A stretch of 64,000 bases of DNA from UBA6522 sp963664945 (GTDB taxonomy: Bacteria; Pseudomonadota; Gammaproteobacteria; Steroidobacterales; Rariloculaceae). The notes under the pieces were generated by a model. The model made no database searches and was not told the origin of the DNA. It saw nothing but the letters and a program-made list of their open reading frames with translations. The DNA is taken from the NCBI GenBank assembly GCA_963664945.1, contig OY761822.1:310001-374000 (forward strand). Direction: 5' to 3'. The position numbers and the translations under genes were made by a program. Positions 23,260 to 34,100 of this stretch are shown here, piece after piece. The number at the start of each line of letters is the position of its first letter. The stretch's first letter is position 1.

Positions 23260-26034
23260 TCACCCGCTGCCGCCGTCCGCGCCCGCAGGGTCCGCGCCCG
23301 CAGGGTCCGCGCCCGCAGGGTCCGCGCCCGCAGGGTCCGCGCCCGCAGGGTTCCCGATCTGGAGGATCCCGAGCGCGCGAGCCCGCTCCACCGCCTCCTT
23401 GCGTGCGTTCACCCCGAGCTTGCGAAAGATTTTCCTGACGTGGTAGCGCACCCCGTGCACCGACAGCCCCAGCGCGCGTGCGATCGCCTTGTCCCGCTCC
23501 CCGGCGAGCCCGCGCAACACCGCCAGTTCCCGTTCGTTCAGGACCGGCACGGTCGAGGCGCCGCCTCGCCCGCCCATCGCCAGCAGCCGCCGGGCGGACG
23601 CCGCGATCCGCTGCGGCGCCGCCCCGCCCGCGATCCGCCCGAGCGCCGCCGCGGCCGCCTCGCCCTCCCGCAACAGCGGGCGCGCGTAACCGGTCTCGGC
23701 GAAGTGATTCAGGTACTGGAGCGCCGCGGCGCGCTCCCCGTCCCGATCCCCTGAAAGGCCGCACAGCCGCAGCCGCAGCGCCAGCGCGCGCATCAGCGTG
23801 CGTCTCAGCCCCCGTTCGGCGGCGAGTCGCGACAGCGCGCGTTCCAGATCTGCGCCCGCGGCAATGTCGCCGCGGGCGGCGAACAGCCGCACGCGTGCGC
23901 ACCCCAGCGCCTCCACGCCGCGCCAGCCGTGCTCGCGCAGGTCCAGGCACGCGGCATCGCGCTGCGGCAGGCCCCCGTCGCGCCACACGCGCTGCGCCTC
24001 CTCGGTCCGCCCGGCGTCGGCCAGCACCGACACGGCGAACGCGTCGAGGTGGCGCACGAGCAGTCCGATCCCGGCGCCGCCCGCGCGCTCGCGCATCTCC
24101 CCGATCGCCGCCAGCGCCGCCTCCACGCCGCCGTCTTCAAGCTCCAGCCCCACCGCCAGCTCGGCGCCTGCGACGAAGTACACGAACAGCACGCTGCTGC
24201 GGTACAACGCCCGGACCAGCCGCCGCGTGCCGGAATTCTCCGCCAGCCGCCCGCGCTCGTAAGCCAGTTCCCGCGCCATCACTTCGGCCAGCGCGCCCAT
24301 GCGCGGGTCCTCCAGGAACCCCGCCCGGGCGATACGGCGCGCACCGCGGTAGTGCTTCCTCGCCTCCCCGACCCTGCCGCGCGCCATCGCCACGTGCCCC
24401 AGCAGCAGGTCCGCGCCCAGGGTCAGAAAGGTCGAACGGCCCAGCGCCAGGCGCCTGATCTTCCCGCCCAGCCGCCTGGCCTCTTCGAACTGCCCGCAGT
24501 GGGCGCACTGCACGGCCGGCCCGTGCATGAGCGCGCCGCGTGTCACGGGCCCTGTGGACGGCTTCGCCGCCAGCCGCGCCAGTTCCTCCAGGAGCGCGGC
24601 GGCCCCGGGCCCGCCGGGCGGTACGCTGCCGTTCAACGCCAGCACGCCGCGCGCCAGAACCCGGTCCATCTCGAACCCCGGGTCCCCGGGCGCGCCGCGT
24701 TCGCACACCGCCTCCACCGCCCGTGCCGCCTCCCGAATACGCCCCTCGAACAGCAGCGGCATGCAGCGGATCAGCGCCAGCCGCGGCGATGCCGCAACGG
24801 CGGCGTCGGTCAGGTACCGGCAGGCCGCCGCCAGGCGGGCGGAGCCCTCGCGCAGCCACCATTGCATGCCGCCGGCCTCCAGCAGGATCGCTCCGGCGCG
24901 ATGCGGATCCTGCGCCTCCAGCGCGTGGCGCATCGCCTCCACCGTGGCGCCGCGGCCCGCCAGCGCGTCTGCAATGCGCCGGTGCACGGCCCGGTAGCGG
25001 TCGGGGCTGTCGCGGCGGCGCTTTTCCGCGCAGTGCTCGCGCAGCAGCGGATGCAGCCGCCAGGCGCCCCGCGGGGCGCCCGGCGCCGCCCGCAGCATCC
25101 CCGCCAGTGCCGGAAGCGCCGTGGCGCGGCGCAGCGCTCCGGGTTGTTCCAGCACCGCTTCGACCAGCGCCTCGTCCAGCCACTCGAACAGCGCCAGGTC
25201 CAGCACCAGTTCGCGGTCCGCTGCGGCGAATCCCCGCCAGAACCCGCCGCCGATCCAGGTTCCCAGCGCGTCGCGCATCACCACCGCCTCGCCCGAACCC
25301 CCGACCGGGGCGTTGCGGCGCATCTGAAGCGCGATCGGCCAGCCGCCCGATTCCGCCGCCACCTCGGCGAGTTCGCTGCGCGACAGCGACAGATCGAAGA
25401 ACCGCGCGATCTCCGTCTTCGAGAACCGCAAATCCTCCGCCGTGAGAATTTCCGCCTCCGCCATGCGCACCGCCGCGTCCAGCCCGCTCGGCAGCGCGCG
25501 GGCGGCCATCGCCAGGTGCAGGCACGGCGGGGCGTTCGCAAGAACGAAGTTCAAAAGCGCCACCGAGCGCGGATCGCTCACCGACTCCAGTTCGTCCAGC
25601 GCCAGCACGAACGGGCGACTCAGCCCGGCCAGTGCCCCGAGCAGCACGGCGGTGCGCGAATGGGCGAGCCTGGGCGGCGCAGGGCCGTCTCCGCGGCCGC
25701 GCAGCGGCCCGAGCCCGGCGCCGCCGAACGCGTACGCAAGGTAGGTGTCGAGCTCCTCCGGCGAATCGTCGGCCAGGGTGAGCCACGCCACCGCCGCACC
25801 CCCCGCCGCCGCCTGTCGGCAGCCGGCGCCGAGCAGCGTCGTCTTGCCGAACCCGCCCGGCGCCATCAGCAGCGTCAGCGCGCGGTCGGTGGGCAGGCAG
25901 CGCCGCGCCAGATCGGGGCGGTGGAAAAAACGCGCGGGCGGCTCCGGCACGGTGACGCGCTGGCGCAGCAGCCAGTACGGCGCCGCACCCGTCGTGCCCG
26001 TGCGCGGGCCGCCGTTACCGTCCGTCGGGATCAC
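23260..26034 (-). CDS. MalT-type LuxR transcriptional regulator
   Basis: This is a 924-residue regulator of the LAL/MalT class. It has an N-terminal STAND ATPase, with Walker A LLMAPGGFGKTTLLG at ~58 and Walker B FVLALDELESV at ~140, a long middle of helical (TPR-like) repeats, and a C-terminal LuxR HTH: NERELAVLRGLAGERDKAIA, then RALGLSVHGVRYHVRKIFRK. Such proteins wait in an autoinhibited form and activate targets when a ligand and ATP bind. The tail carries five DPAGA repeats made by a 15-bp tandem repeat. Translation starts at GTG. It lies between two tyrosine recombinases and upstream of a giant adhesin on the other strand, which it plausibly regulates. Confidence 0.92.
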   Translation of the reverse strand: MIPTDGNGGPRTGTTGAAPYWLLRQRVTVPEPPARFFHRPDLARRCLPTDRALTLLMAPGGFGKTTLLGAGCRQAAAGGAAVAWLTLADDSPEELDTYLAYAFGGAGLGPLRGRGDGPAPPRLAHSRTAVLLGALAGLSRPFVLALDELESVSDPRSVALLNFVLANAPPCLHLAMAARALPSGLDAAVRMAEAEILTAEDLRFSKTEIARFFDLSLSRSELAEVAAESGGWPIALQMRRNAPVGGSGEAVVMRDALGTWIGGGFWRGFAAADRELVLDLALFEWLDEALVEAVLEQPGALRRATALPALAGMLRAAPGAPRGAWRLHPLLREHCAEKRRRDSPDRYRAVHRRIADALAGRGATVEAMRHALEAQDPHRAGAILLEAGGMQWWLREGSARLAAACRYLTDAAVAASPRLALIRCMPLLFEGRIREAARAVEAVCERGAPGDPGFEMDRVLARGVLALNGSVPPGGPGAAALLEELARLAAKPSTGPVTRGALMHGPAVQCAHCGQFEEARRLGGKIRRLALGRSTFLTLGADLLLGHVAMARGRVGEARKHYRGARRIARAGFLEDPRMGALAEVMARELAYERGRLAENSGTRRLVRALYRSSVLFVYFVAGAELAVGLELEDGGVEAALAAIGEMRERAGGAGIGLLVRHLDAFAVSVLADAGRTEEAQRVWRDGGLPQRDAACLDLREHGWRGVEALGCARVRLFAARGDIAAGADLERALSRLAAERGLRRTLMRALALRLRLCGLSGDRDGERAAALQYLNHFAETGYARPLLREGEAAAAALGRIAGGAAPQRIAASARRLLAMGGRGGASTVPVLNERELAVLRGLAGERDKAIARALGLSVHGVRYHVRKIFRKLGVNARKEAVERARALGILQIGNPAGADPAGADPAGADPAGADPAGADGGSG
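23275..23349. repeat. 15-bp tandem repeat x5 at the end of the MalT-type gene
   Basis: Five perfect units of gtccgcgcccgcagg give NPAGA-DPAGA-DPAGA-DPAGA-DPAGA just before the stop codon. Perfect identity means recent expansion; the copy number is likely to vary between strains. Confidence 0.95.
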
Positions 26035-26176
26035 GCGCGCCGAGTTGACTCCGTGTCCCGCAAGCGCCGCCCCACAGTGAACTCCGCGGGCGCGCGAAGG
26101 TCCAAAAAAACATGGAGGAACAGGCGGTTGCGAAGACGTTGAGGCGGTACATCCCTGTTTCGCACGAGCCCGGATT

Positions 26177-26204
26177 GCTCGCGATAACTGTAATTATCAA
26201 GCCC
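26177..26204. promoter_or_regulatory. Candidate recombinase core site S1
   Basis: An 11-6-11 layout: left arm GCTCGCGATAA, spacer CTGTAA, right arm TTATCAAGCCC. The inner GATAA/TTATC bases pair. The spacer is the exact reverse complement of the spacer of site S3 on the other side of recombinase 2. Confidence 0.55.
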
Positions 26205-26336
26205 AAACGCATCAAGGCGCAGGCTGCGGCCTCCAGTTCCCACTGTACCTGAATCGTTAACGATAGCAAGGGTTTGCGCAGCTTAGTTGCAGTGCGGGCG
26301 GACCCGCGCGGGGGCGCAGGCTACGCTCGCGGAATG

Positions 26337-26353
26337 CGGATTGCTCGCGATAA
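26337..26353. repeat. Direct repeat of the S1 left arm (half-site S2)
   Basis: CGGATTGCTCGCGATAA is identical here and at 26171-26187. Only the left arm is kept; the bases after it do not form a second arm. Confidence 0.7.
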
Positions 26354-26388
26354 TTTTCGTGCATTGGCGGTCGTCCATTCCGCGGTGT

Positions 26389-26456
26389 TGCCCCGCATGG
26401 CGGCGTGCCCCGAATAGCGGTTTGCCCCGCGCGGCGGTGTGCCCCGCGCAGCGGCG
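26389..26456. repeat. 17-bp tandem repeat x4, intergenic
   Basis: Four units of about tgccccgcgcggcggtg are spaced exactly 17 bases apart just past the 3' end of recombinase 2. This is the only array in the window with a period not divisible by three, and the only one outside genes. Confidence 0.85.
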
Positions 26457-26462
26457 AGCGGG

Positions 26463-27509
26463 TCATTCGCGCCGCTGCAGCCGGGCCAGTTGCGCCGCGC
26501 CGCTGCGCCGCGCCAGCAGCCGTTCGCCGTAGCGGTTGACCATCACCGTGCTCTTCCACCGCCCGGCCTGCAGGATCGCCGGCAGTTCGATGCCGGAGGC
26601 GACCATGTCCTGAGCGGCGCCGACGCGGGCGCTGTGCCCGGACAGCCGCGCCACCAGCTCCTCGGGCAGCCCGGCGCGTTGCGCCATGGACTTGAAGATT
26701 CTCGGGACCTGCGAGGGGTGAAGGCGTTCCCCGAGCACCCCGGCCTTGGAGACGGAACGGAACAGGCGCCCGGATTCGATCCCGCCCCTGCGCCGCCAGG
26801 CGCCGAGCAGCGCCAGCGTGTCGCTGGCCACGTACACCATCGCGCCCCGGCCTTCGGGGTCGGTCTTGGCGCGGCGCACCAGTAGCGTCCCGCCGCCGTG
26901 CATTTCCTCAATCAGATCAGACACCTGCAGCGCCACCAGCTCGGAGCGGCGCAGCAGCGCGTCGTACGCCAGCGCCACCAGCGCGCGGTTGCGCGCGTCG
27001 ATGAGGCGCTCCCCGGCGGTGTCGATGAGACGCTGGCGCAGCGGCCACGTCAGCCCCAGCGCCTGGCCCTGGCGGCGGCCCTTGCGCCGGTGCATGCGCA
27101 GCAGCGCATGGCGGACCGGGGCGCTGTCGTGCGCCCGGCCGCGCCCGGCGGCCTTCTGCACCGCCGCGATGCTCGCCACGTACCGGCGCACGGTCGCGGG
27201 CGAGCGCACCGCGGCCATGGCGTCGACGAACGCCGCCAGCCTCGCCGGCGTGACCGGCAGGGCGTCGAGCGCCTGCGCCTCGCACCAGGCGGCGTAGCGG
27301 CGCAGGTCCGCGCGCACCGCGCGGCAGGTATTGGGGCTGAACGCGCCGCGGGCGCGGTCGAGGAACGCGTCGAACTGCCTGGAAAGTTCGGTGCGGGATG
27401 CGCCGGGGGCGGTCACGGCAACCGGCGGGGCACGCGTGCGGGGCGGCGGCCGCAGGCCTGGATCGGGGCCGGTTTTTTGCTCTCGATAATTACAGTTATC
27501 GGGAGCCAT
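26463..27509 (-). CDS. Tyrosine recombinase, copy 2
   Basis: This is a 348-residue recombinase from the ATG used. The layout matches copy 1: AFSPNTCRAVRADLRRYAAW, SPATVRRYVASIAAVQK, then catalytic Arg in DALLRRSELVALQVSD, Lys in RAKTDPEGRG, HxxR in SGHSARVGAAQDM, Trp in QAGRWKSTVMVNRYGE and Tyr in NRYG. All catalytic residues are present. A GTG four codons upstream is possible, and a GTG at 27416 would avoid an N-terminus encoded by site S3. Four related 11-6-11 type sites lie around it, two on each side. It could act on those sites, and hence on its own promoter region. Confidence 0.9.
   Translation of the reverse strand: MAPDNCNYREQKTGPDPGLRPPPRTRAPPVAVTAPGASRTELSRQFDAFLDRARGAFSPNTCRAVRADLRRYAAWCEAQALDALPVTPARLAAFVDAMAAVRSPATVRRYVASIAAVQKAAGRGRAHDSAPVRHALLRMHRRKGRRQGQALGLTWPLRQRLIDTAGERLIDARNRALVALAYDALLRRSELVALQVSDLIEEMHGGGTLLVRRAKTDPEGRGAMVYVASDTLALLGAWRRRGGIESGRLFRSVSKAGVLGERLHPSQVPRIFKSMAQRAGLPEELVARLSGHSARVGAAQDMVASGIELPAILQAGRWKSTVMVNRYGERLLARRSGAAQLARLQRRE
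27479..27506. promoter_or_regulatory. Candidate recombinase core site S3
   Basis: This is the best of the set: left arm GCTCTCGATAA, spacer TTACAG, right arm TTATCGGGAGC; the arms match as an inverted repeat at 10 of 11 positions. The 11-6-11 form is that of dif-like sites used by XerC/D-type recombinases. It overlaps the 5' end of recombinase 2. Confidence 0.65.
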
Positions 27510-27546
27510 TCGGTTTGGCACGGGGCCGACGGTTAAGGGATCGGAC

Positions 27547-27574
27547 GTTCTCGATCACTACGGTCATTGGGAGC
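27547..27574. promoter_or_regulatory. Candidate recombinase core site S4
   Basis: Left arm GTTCTCGATCA, spacer CTACGG, right arm TCATTGGGAGC. It is a diverged relative of S3, 68 bases away in the same orientation. Confidence 0.5.
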
Positions 27575-27688
27575 GATGGATCATCAATGGGATTTTTCTT
27601 ACGGGAAGAACGTGCCTGCAGCAAACAGTAATTCGCTCTCTTGTCGGCAATCCGGTGAGCACGCGCCGCCGGCACTTCGTCAGAATTT

Positions 27689-27784
27689 CGTTGTGAATTC
27701 AAGGACAAACCCTGCCCGCTGCGCGCCAGCCCCAGGGATTTTTGCAATGCCGGCGTTTTCGTCCGCAGCGCAGAATTCACAACG
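27689..27784. repeat. Inverted repeat pair upstream of the adhesin
   Basis: CGTTGTGAATTC (27689-27700) and GAATTCACAACG (27773-27784) are perfect inverted copies around a 72-bp segment. They could bound a small invertible segment or bind a dimeric regulator such as the MalT-type protein. Confidence 0.65.
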
Positions 27785-28162
27785 ATTCATATCGGTCCCG
27801 TACTTTCCTTCGGGCTCCGCCCGTTCACCGAAGGGTTCGCCCGGGTGATTCACCGCGCGGCAGTGAACGGTGAGGTGAGAATCGAAGCGTTTGCCGATTC
27901 AGGGCGCGCCCATGGGTCCGTCTCGCTGACCGTCCCCGGGCGGGAACCCGGTCAATACAGAATGAAACCGGGGAATTCTGCTTCGGCATCGGCATCGGCA
28001 CCGGGACATGCAATTGGCTTGAGCCTCACATCGAAAGCTATCGGTTGTGGGCGATCGCGCCTCTCCGCCGTAGAGATGCCGCCCGTCCCGACGCCGGATG
28101 TCCGGCGGCCTTCGGACGGCTCCGTCCGCTTCCTCCATATTCTGCGCCGCGCGGCTGACGCC

Positions 28163-31100
28163 ATGGGCCGCGCCGACATCGCCCGGCGGGCGCGCCCGTC
28201 CAGCGGCCCGGGCGTCCACCCCCGCCCTGCGGCGGGGCCTGGCGCCCCTTGCCCTGCGTCGTTCGCCCGGCGCCTGCCGCGCGCGGCCGCCGGGCTGCTC
28301 GCAGGGTTGCTGCTGGCCGCCGCCACGCTCGTGGGCGGCGTCGCCCAGGCGCAGGACATAACCCTGATCTCGAACTTTGGACAGTTCGAGCACAACAGCG
28401 CTGCCTCCGTTCAGTCACAGCCGTTCACGACAGGCGGCAATGCCAATGGCTACGTGCTGGCGAGTGTCAAGCTCGCAAAGACGACCGCAAGTGATGCAAT
28501 TCCCACGGTGCGCATTGTCCCGAACGCGAGCAACGGCGAGCCGGACCTGTCCGATTCGAGCAAATTCATCGTGCTCACCTCTCCGTCGACGTTCCCGGTA
28601 GACTCTACCGCTACCTTCACGGCGCCCGCGAACACCACGCTTGCCCGCAACACGACCTATCACGTGCATGCGGCCGGCGATTCAGTCGACGCCTCTCCGG
28701 GGCCGATACAACGCACAACGTCGACAGACGAGGACAGCGGCGGCGCGGACGGCTGGAGTATCGGGAACACACGATACTGGAAGAATGTCGGGGCGACATC
28801 GTGGGAAACGTCCACTAATTCTATGGTGAGGCTCGAGATTGTCGGGCGCCTGAACACCACCACCCTCTCCGACGACGCGACGCTGGACTCCCTCGCCGTG
28901 GCGGACAGCAACAGCAACGCGGTCTCGCTGACCCCCGCCTTCGACTCCGCCACGATGACCTACACGGCGGAGGTCGCGAATACCGTTACCGAGATTACGC
29001 TGACCGCCGGGACGACGGACGACGGCGCGTCCGTGACCGCCGTCACCCTGGACGGGACCGCGATCTCCGACACCGATTTCAGCGACGGAATAATTTCGGT
29101 TACCTCGCTCGTCGTGGGCGACAACACGATCGTGGTGACGGTGACGGCGGAGAACAACGACACCGAGACCTACACGGTGACGGTGACCCGGGCGGCGGCG
29201 GTCACCCCGGCGCAGACCGTGGTCGCCGCAGACTGGTCACTCATACCCTCGGGGCTCAGCACTGGCGACAGCTTCCGGCTCATCTTCGGAACCTCGCTAT
29301 CCCGCAATGCCACGTCGGGGACCATCGCCGACTACAACACGTTCGTGCAAAACCGCGCTGCGGCGGGACACAGCGCCATCCAGACCCACTCGAGCGGGTT
29401 CCGGGTGGTCGGGTGCACGGCGGACGTCGATGCCCGAGATAACACCTCCACCACCTATACCACAAGCGAGAAGGGCGTCCCCGTCTACTGGCTGGACGGC
29501 AACAAGGTCGCGGACGACTACGAGGATTTCTACGACGGCAGCTGGGACGACGAGGCAAACCCGACGAACGAGTCGGGGACCGCCCGGGACCTGGTCTCCT
29601 CCAACAGGCCGTTCACCGGATGCGGCCACAACGGCACCGAAGCGTTCAGTGGTGCCGACAGCAGAGGGCTCGGGGCAACAACTGTTCAAATCGGGAGCCC
29701 GAACTCCACCAACTCGGCTGACGGGCCGCTCTCCAGCGGAACTACCATCCAGGGTACCAATTTCCGTCCGTTCTACGGGCTCTCGCCCGTGTTCAAGGTC
29801 GCCGCCTCCGACGACGCGACGCTGGCCTCCCTCGCCGTGGCGGACAGCAACAGCAACGCGGTCTCGCTGATCCCCGCATTCGTCTCCGCCACGATGACCT
29901 ACACGGCGTCGGTCGCGAACACTGTTTCACAGATTGAGTTGACAGCCGCGACGACAGACGACGACGCGGACGTGACCGCCGTCACCCTGAACGGGACCGC
30001 GATCGGCGACACCGTTTTCACCGACGGGATTTCGGTTCCCTCGCTCATCGTCGGCGTCAACACGGTTGTGGTGACGGTGACGGCGGAGAACAGCGACACC
30101 GAGACCTACACGGTGACGGTGACCCGGGCGAACCCGCCCGTCCAGGCCGTCATCCTGGTAAGCAATATCGGGCAGGACAACGACTCCTCGGGTCTGGCTT
30201 TTGCTTCGTTCGATTTGGTCCAGGGGTTCAGGACCGGATCCGCCAGCGCCACGCTGGACAGCATCGGCATCAAATTGACCAGCGAAGCTACTACCGATCA
30301 GGCCGCGTCAGCAATATCTGCAAAGCTATTCAAGGACAATCCTACGGGTACGCCGGTGGCGACGCTGACGTCGACGGACACGATTACAGCCGACAGCACT
30401 GGGAACTACACGTTCGCAGCCCCGGCGAACACTACGCTTGACGCATCGACCACCTACCACGTGCTGTTCGAGTCATCGCTCGGCAACATCGATGGGGCGC
30501 GAACAAGCAAGGACGCCGAGGACAGCGGTGGTGCGGACGGTTGGTCGATCGCCAATGGGCACCGTTGGCGGAACGCACCCTCAACAGGGAATTTCACGAA
30601 TACTTCAGAAGCTCTGATGATCCGGGTCAACGGTACGGAAATCCTCTCCGACGACGCGACGCTGGACTCCCTCGCCGTGGAGGACAGCAACGGCAACGCG
30701 GTCTCGCTGACCCCCGCCTTCGACTCCGCCACGACGACCTACACGGCGTCTGTCGCGAGGACCGTTACCGAGATTGAGCTGACCGCCGCGACGACGGACG
30801 ACGGCGCGTCCGTGACCGGCGTCACCCTGGACGGGACCGCGATCGCCGACATCGATTTCAGCGACGGAATAATTTCGGTTCCCTCGCTCATCGTGGGCGC
30901 CAACACGGTCGTGGTGACGGTGACGGCGGAGAACACCACCGACACCGAGACCTACACGGTGAGGGTGACCCGGGCGGAGGACTGCGCCACCGACCGGCCC
31001 CACAATGACTGGTGCGCGACCATGACCGTGGGGGTGTGGGTGGACGACATGTTAAATCTCGGCCAAACATTTTTTGGATTCCTAAGTGGAAGTCATGGAT

Positions 31101-34100
31101 TGCTGGACAAACCGACCATCGTCTACGGCCCGTCCTTTGAGGTCGAGAGGATCTATCTCGACGATGTTACCGACCCAAACGAGTCTGAGGATGTAGTAGT
31201 GCGCCTCGACGCCCATGTGCCGCTCGGCACGGTGTTCAACCTGGGCGGGACGGAGTTCACGGTCGACACCGTCAGTAGAGCGTTCGCTGAGGGCTGGCAT
31301 GTTTGGGACCGCCCCGCGAACTTTGTCTGGATCGAGGGCCAGGAAGTCACGGTGAGCGCGAACCTCGCCCCGCTGCTGGAGAGCGCCGCGCTGGACGGGA
31401 CGTCGCTGACGCTGACGTATGCCGAGGATCTGGACACGAATTCGGTCCCGGCGGCGGACGCGTTCGAGGTCGATGTGGACGGCGCCGACGGGCCTGAGGT
31501 CACGGGCGTGGCGGTGTCCGGCAACACGGTGACGCTGACGCTTGCGACGGAGCTCACCGGTACGGATGTCGACGTGACGCTGGACTACGAGGTGCCGTCG
31601 AGCAACCCGCTGCAGGACGTATCGGGCCTCGATGCGCCCGCGCTGGACGGTTTTGAGGTGGACATCAGCGCCGCCAGGGGCCAGCCGACCATCACGGGCA
31701 CGCCGCAGGTGGGCATGGAGCTGACGGCGGGGCAAGGCGACATCGCGGACACCGACGGCCTGCCGGGCAACTTTGCGAACGACTACACGTTCCAGTGGGT
31801 GCGCGTGGGCGACATGGACACCGAGACGGACATCGGCAGTGATTCGCACATCTACACGCCGGTGGCCGCGGACGTCGGCAATTCCATCAGGGTGGAGGTC
31901 AGCTTCACCGACGGGGCGAACAACCCGGAGGGCCCGCTTGCGAGCGACCCGACGGCGACGGTGGTGGCGGCGGCCGGCGTCTGTGCCGCGGACAGCGACT
32001 GGCGCGCGACCCTGATGATGGGGTACCAATTCAGTGAGATGTCAGGTCAGCGCACTGATTTGTACGGCTTTGACTCGGATGAGGCTTTCGGTGGTCTCGT
32101 CCCGGACATGATCCGCCTTGGATCGGCGGACTACGCCGTTACGCAACTCATGCGTCAGTCGGACATAGGCCTCGCCGGAGATATTGAAACAACCGTTTCG
32201 GACTTCGTGTGGATCACAGTCTCCGGCAGCGAGTTGCCCGACGGCACGCGCCTGAACCTGGGCGAGACGGCGCTCACGGTCGGCACGGACTCCGCAACCA
32301 CGACCGCAGGTCAGGAACGGTGGAACCTCGTCAGTCTCGGCCTCTCTCCCACTTGGGTGGGGGGCCAGGAGCAGACGGTGTGCGCAAATCTCGCTCCGCT
32401 GCTGGCGCGCGCGGTGGTGGTCGGGACGACGCTGACGCTGACCTATGCGGAGGCACTGGACACGGGTTCGGTCCCGGCGGCGAGCGCGTACACAGTGAAG
32501 GTGAACGGCGCCGCCGGGCCGGCGGTCACGGGCGTGTCGGTGTCCGGCAACACGGTGACGCTGACGCTGGCGACGGCAATTACCGTGTTGCCGGATACCG
32601 TTGTGACGCTGGACTACGAGCTGCCGACGAGCAATCCGCTGCAGGACCTATCGGGCCTTGATGCGCCCATGTTGAGCAACCAGGCGGTCGAGACCGACCC
32701 GCGCGGGGCGGTGCTGACCCCCCCGGCGCTGGAGGTGACCGAGGGCGCGACGGAGTCCTACACGGTCGCGCTGACGGAGGCGCCGACCGGGCCAGTGACG
32801 GTGGCGGTGGGCGTCTCGGGCGCCGGGGTGAGGCTCTCGACGGCGAGTCTTACGTTCACAACGACGGACTGGGGCACGGCGAAGCGGGTGGAGGTGACGG
32901 CGCTTGAGGACGATAACGCGGTGGACGAGGAGGTGACGCTGAGCCACACGCCCTCGGGCGGCGGCTATGACGACGTGACGCTGCCGGACCTGGTGGTCAC
33001 GGTGGCGGACAACGACGGCGGCATCGAGGCGGATACGGCGATGCTGACGGTCGCCGAGGGCGGGATCAGCCCGGTCTACACGCTCAAGCTCACGCGGCGC
33101 CCGACCTCGGACGTCACGGTGAAGGTAAGGGGGGATGCGGGGAAGGTGGGGCTGTCCAAAACAACGCTGACGTTCACGCCGGAAGATTGGGACCAGGTGC
33201 AGCTCCTGTCGGTAGGCGGTTTGCAGGACTCGGACAAGAACGACGAGGTGGTAACGCTGCGCCACACCGCGACAGGCGGCGGCTACTCGGTGACGGTCGA
33301 TGATGGCGCGCGCGCCGCCCCGGTGAGGGTGACGGTGGAGGACGACGAGGCGACGGCGCCGGGGGCGCCGGGCCTGACGGCCTCGGGCGCCAACGAGTCG
33401 GCGGTCCTGCGGTGGGACCCGCCGGGGGACAACGGCGGCGCGCCGGTGACGGGCTATCAGTACCGGCGCGACGGCGGCGCGGCCGTGGACGTGCCGGACG
33501 GCGCTGACGTGCGCACTGTGACCGTGCCGGGTCTGGCCAACGGCACCGAATATTCCTTTGAGGTGCGGGCGCTGAACCGCGTCGGCGAGGGGGACTGGTC
33601 GACCGCGCAAACGGCGACGCCGATTCCGCTGACGCTGACGGTGGAGGCGGTGAGCGAGGAAGTGACCGAGGGCGAGCCGGTGCGCTACCGCATCGTGATG
33701 TCGGAGTGCGCGGACTGGGTGAATGTCAAGTTAGTCTATGCCCACGAGGGCGAGTTCATGCGTTTTGCGCCGTCGAGCTCGGGCCAGGGCATCCGCTGCG
33801 TAGGGGGCGAGAAGGCGTGGGAGATCGAGCGCGGGACGGTGGACGACGACGACATCGAGGCGCACGGCAGCTTCACGGTGACGCTGCGGCCCGGCGACGG
33901 CTACGGGCTCGGCACGCCGTCCTCGGCGACGATTCGGATTCTGGACAACGACGGCGGTACGGCCCCGGGGGCACCGCCGCGCCCGGCGGTCTCGGTCGTC
34001 TCGCCGAGGATACTGGACGCGACGTGGCGGGCGGCGCCGGACAACGGCGCGGCATTGACGGGCTACGCGTTGGAATACCGGGAGGGGACGGCGGGGCCGT

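Larger units (their letters stand above)
27522..28162. other. Long intergenic region between recombinase 2 and the adhesin
   Basis: No gene is seen. It holds site S4, an inverted repeat pair at 27689-27784, and a GC hairpin (CCTTCGG...CCGAAGG near 27807-27836). The adhesin reading frame is open from 27845, but that first part lacks protein character. This is where the adhesin promoter must lie; I cannot identify clear -35/-10 boxes. Confidence 0.6.

Noticed and set aside
23275..23349. CRISPR array
   Set aside because: The units are only 15 bp, perfectly tandem, with no spacers, and they lie inside the 3' end of a gene.
26111..26252. 46-codon plus-strand gene over recombinase site S1
   Set aside because: It has a start near AT-rich bases but no Shine-Dalgarno signal, and its sequence is explained by the site and flanks.
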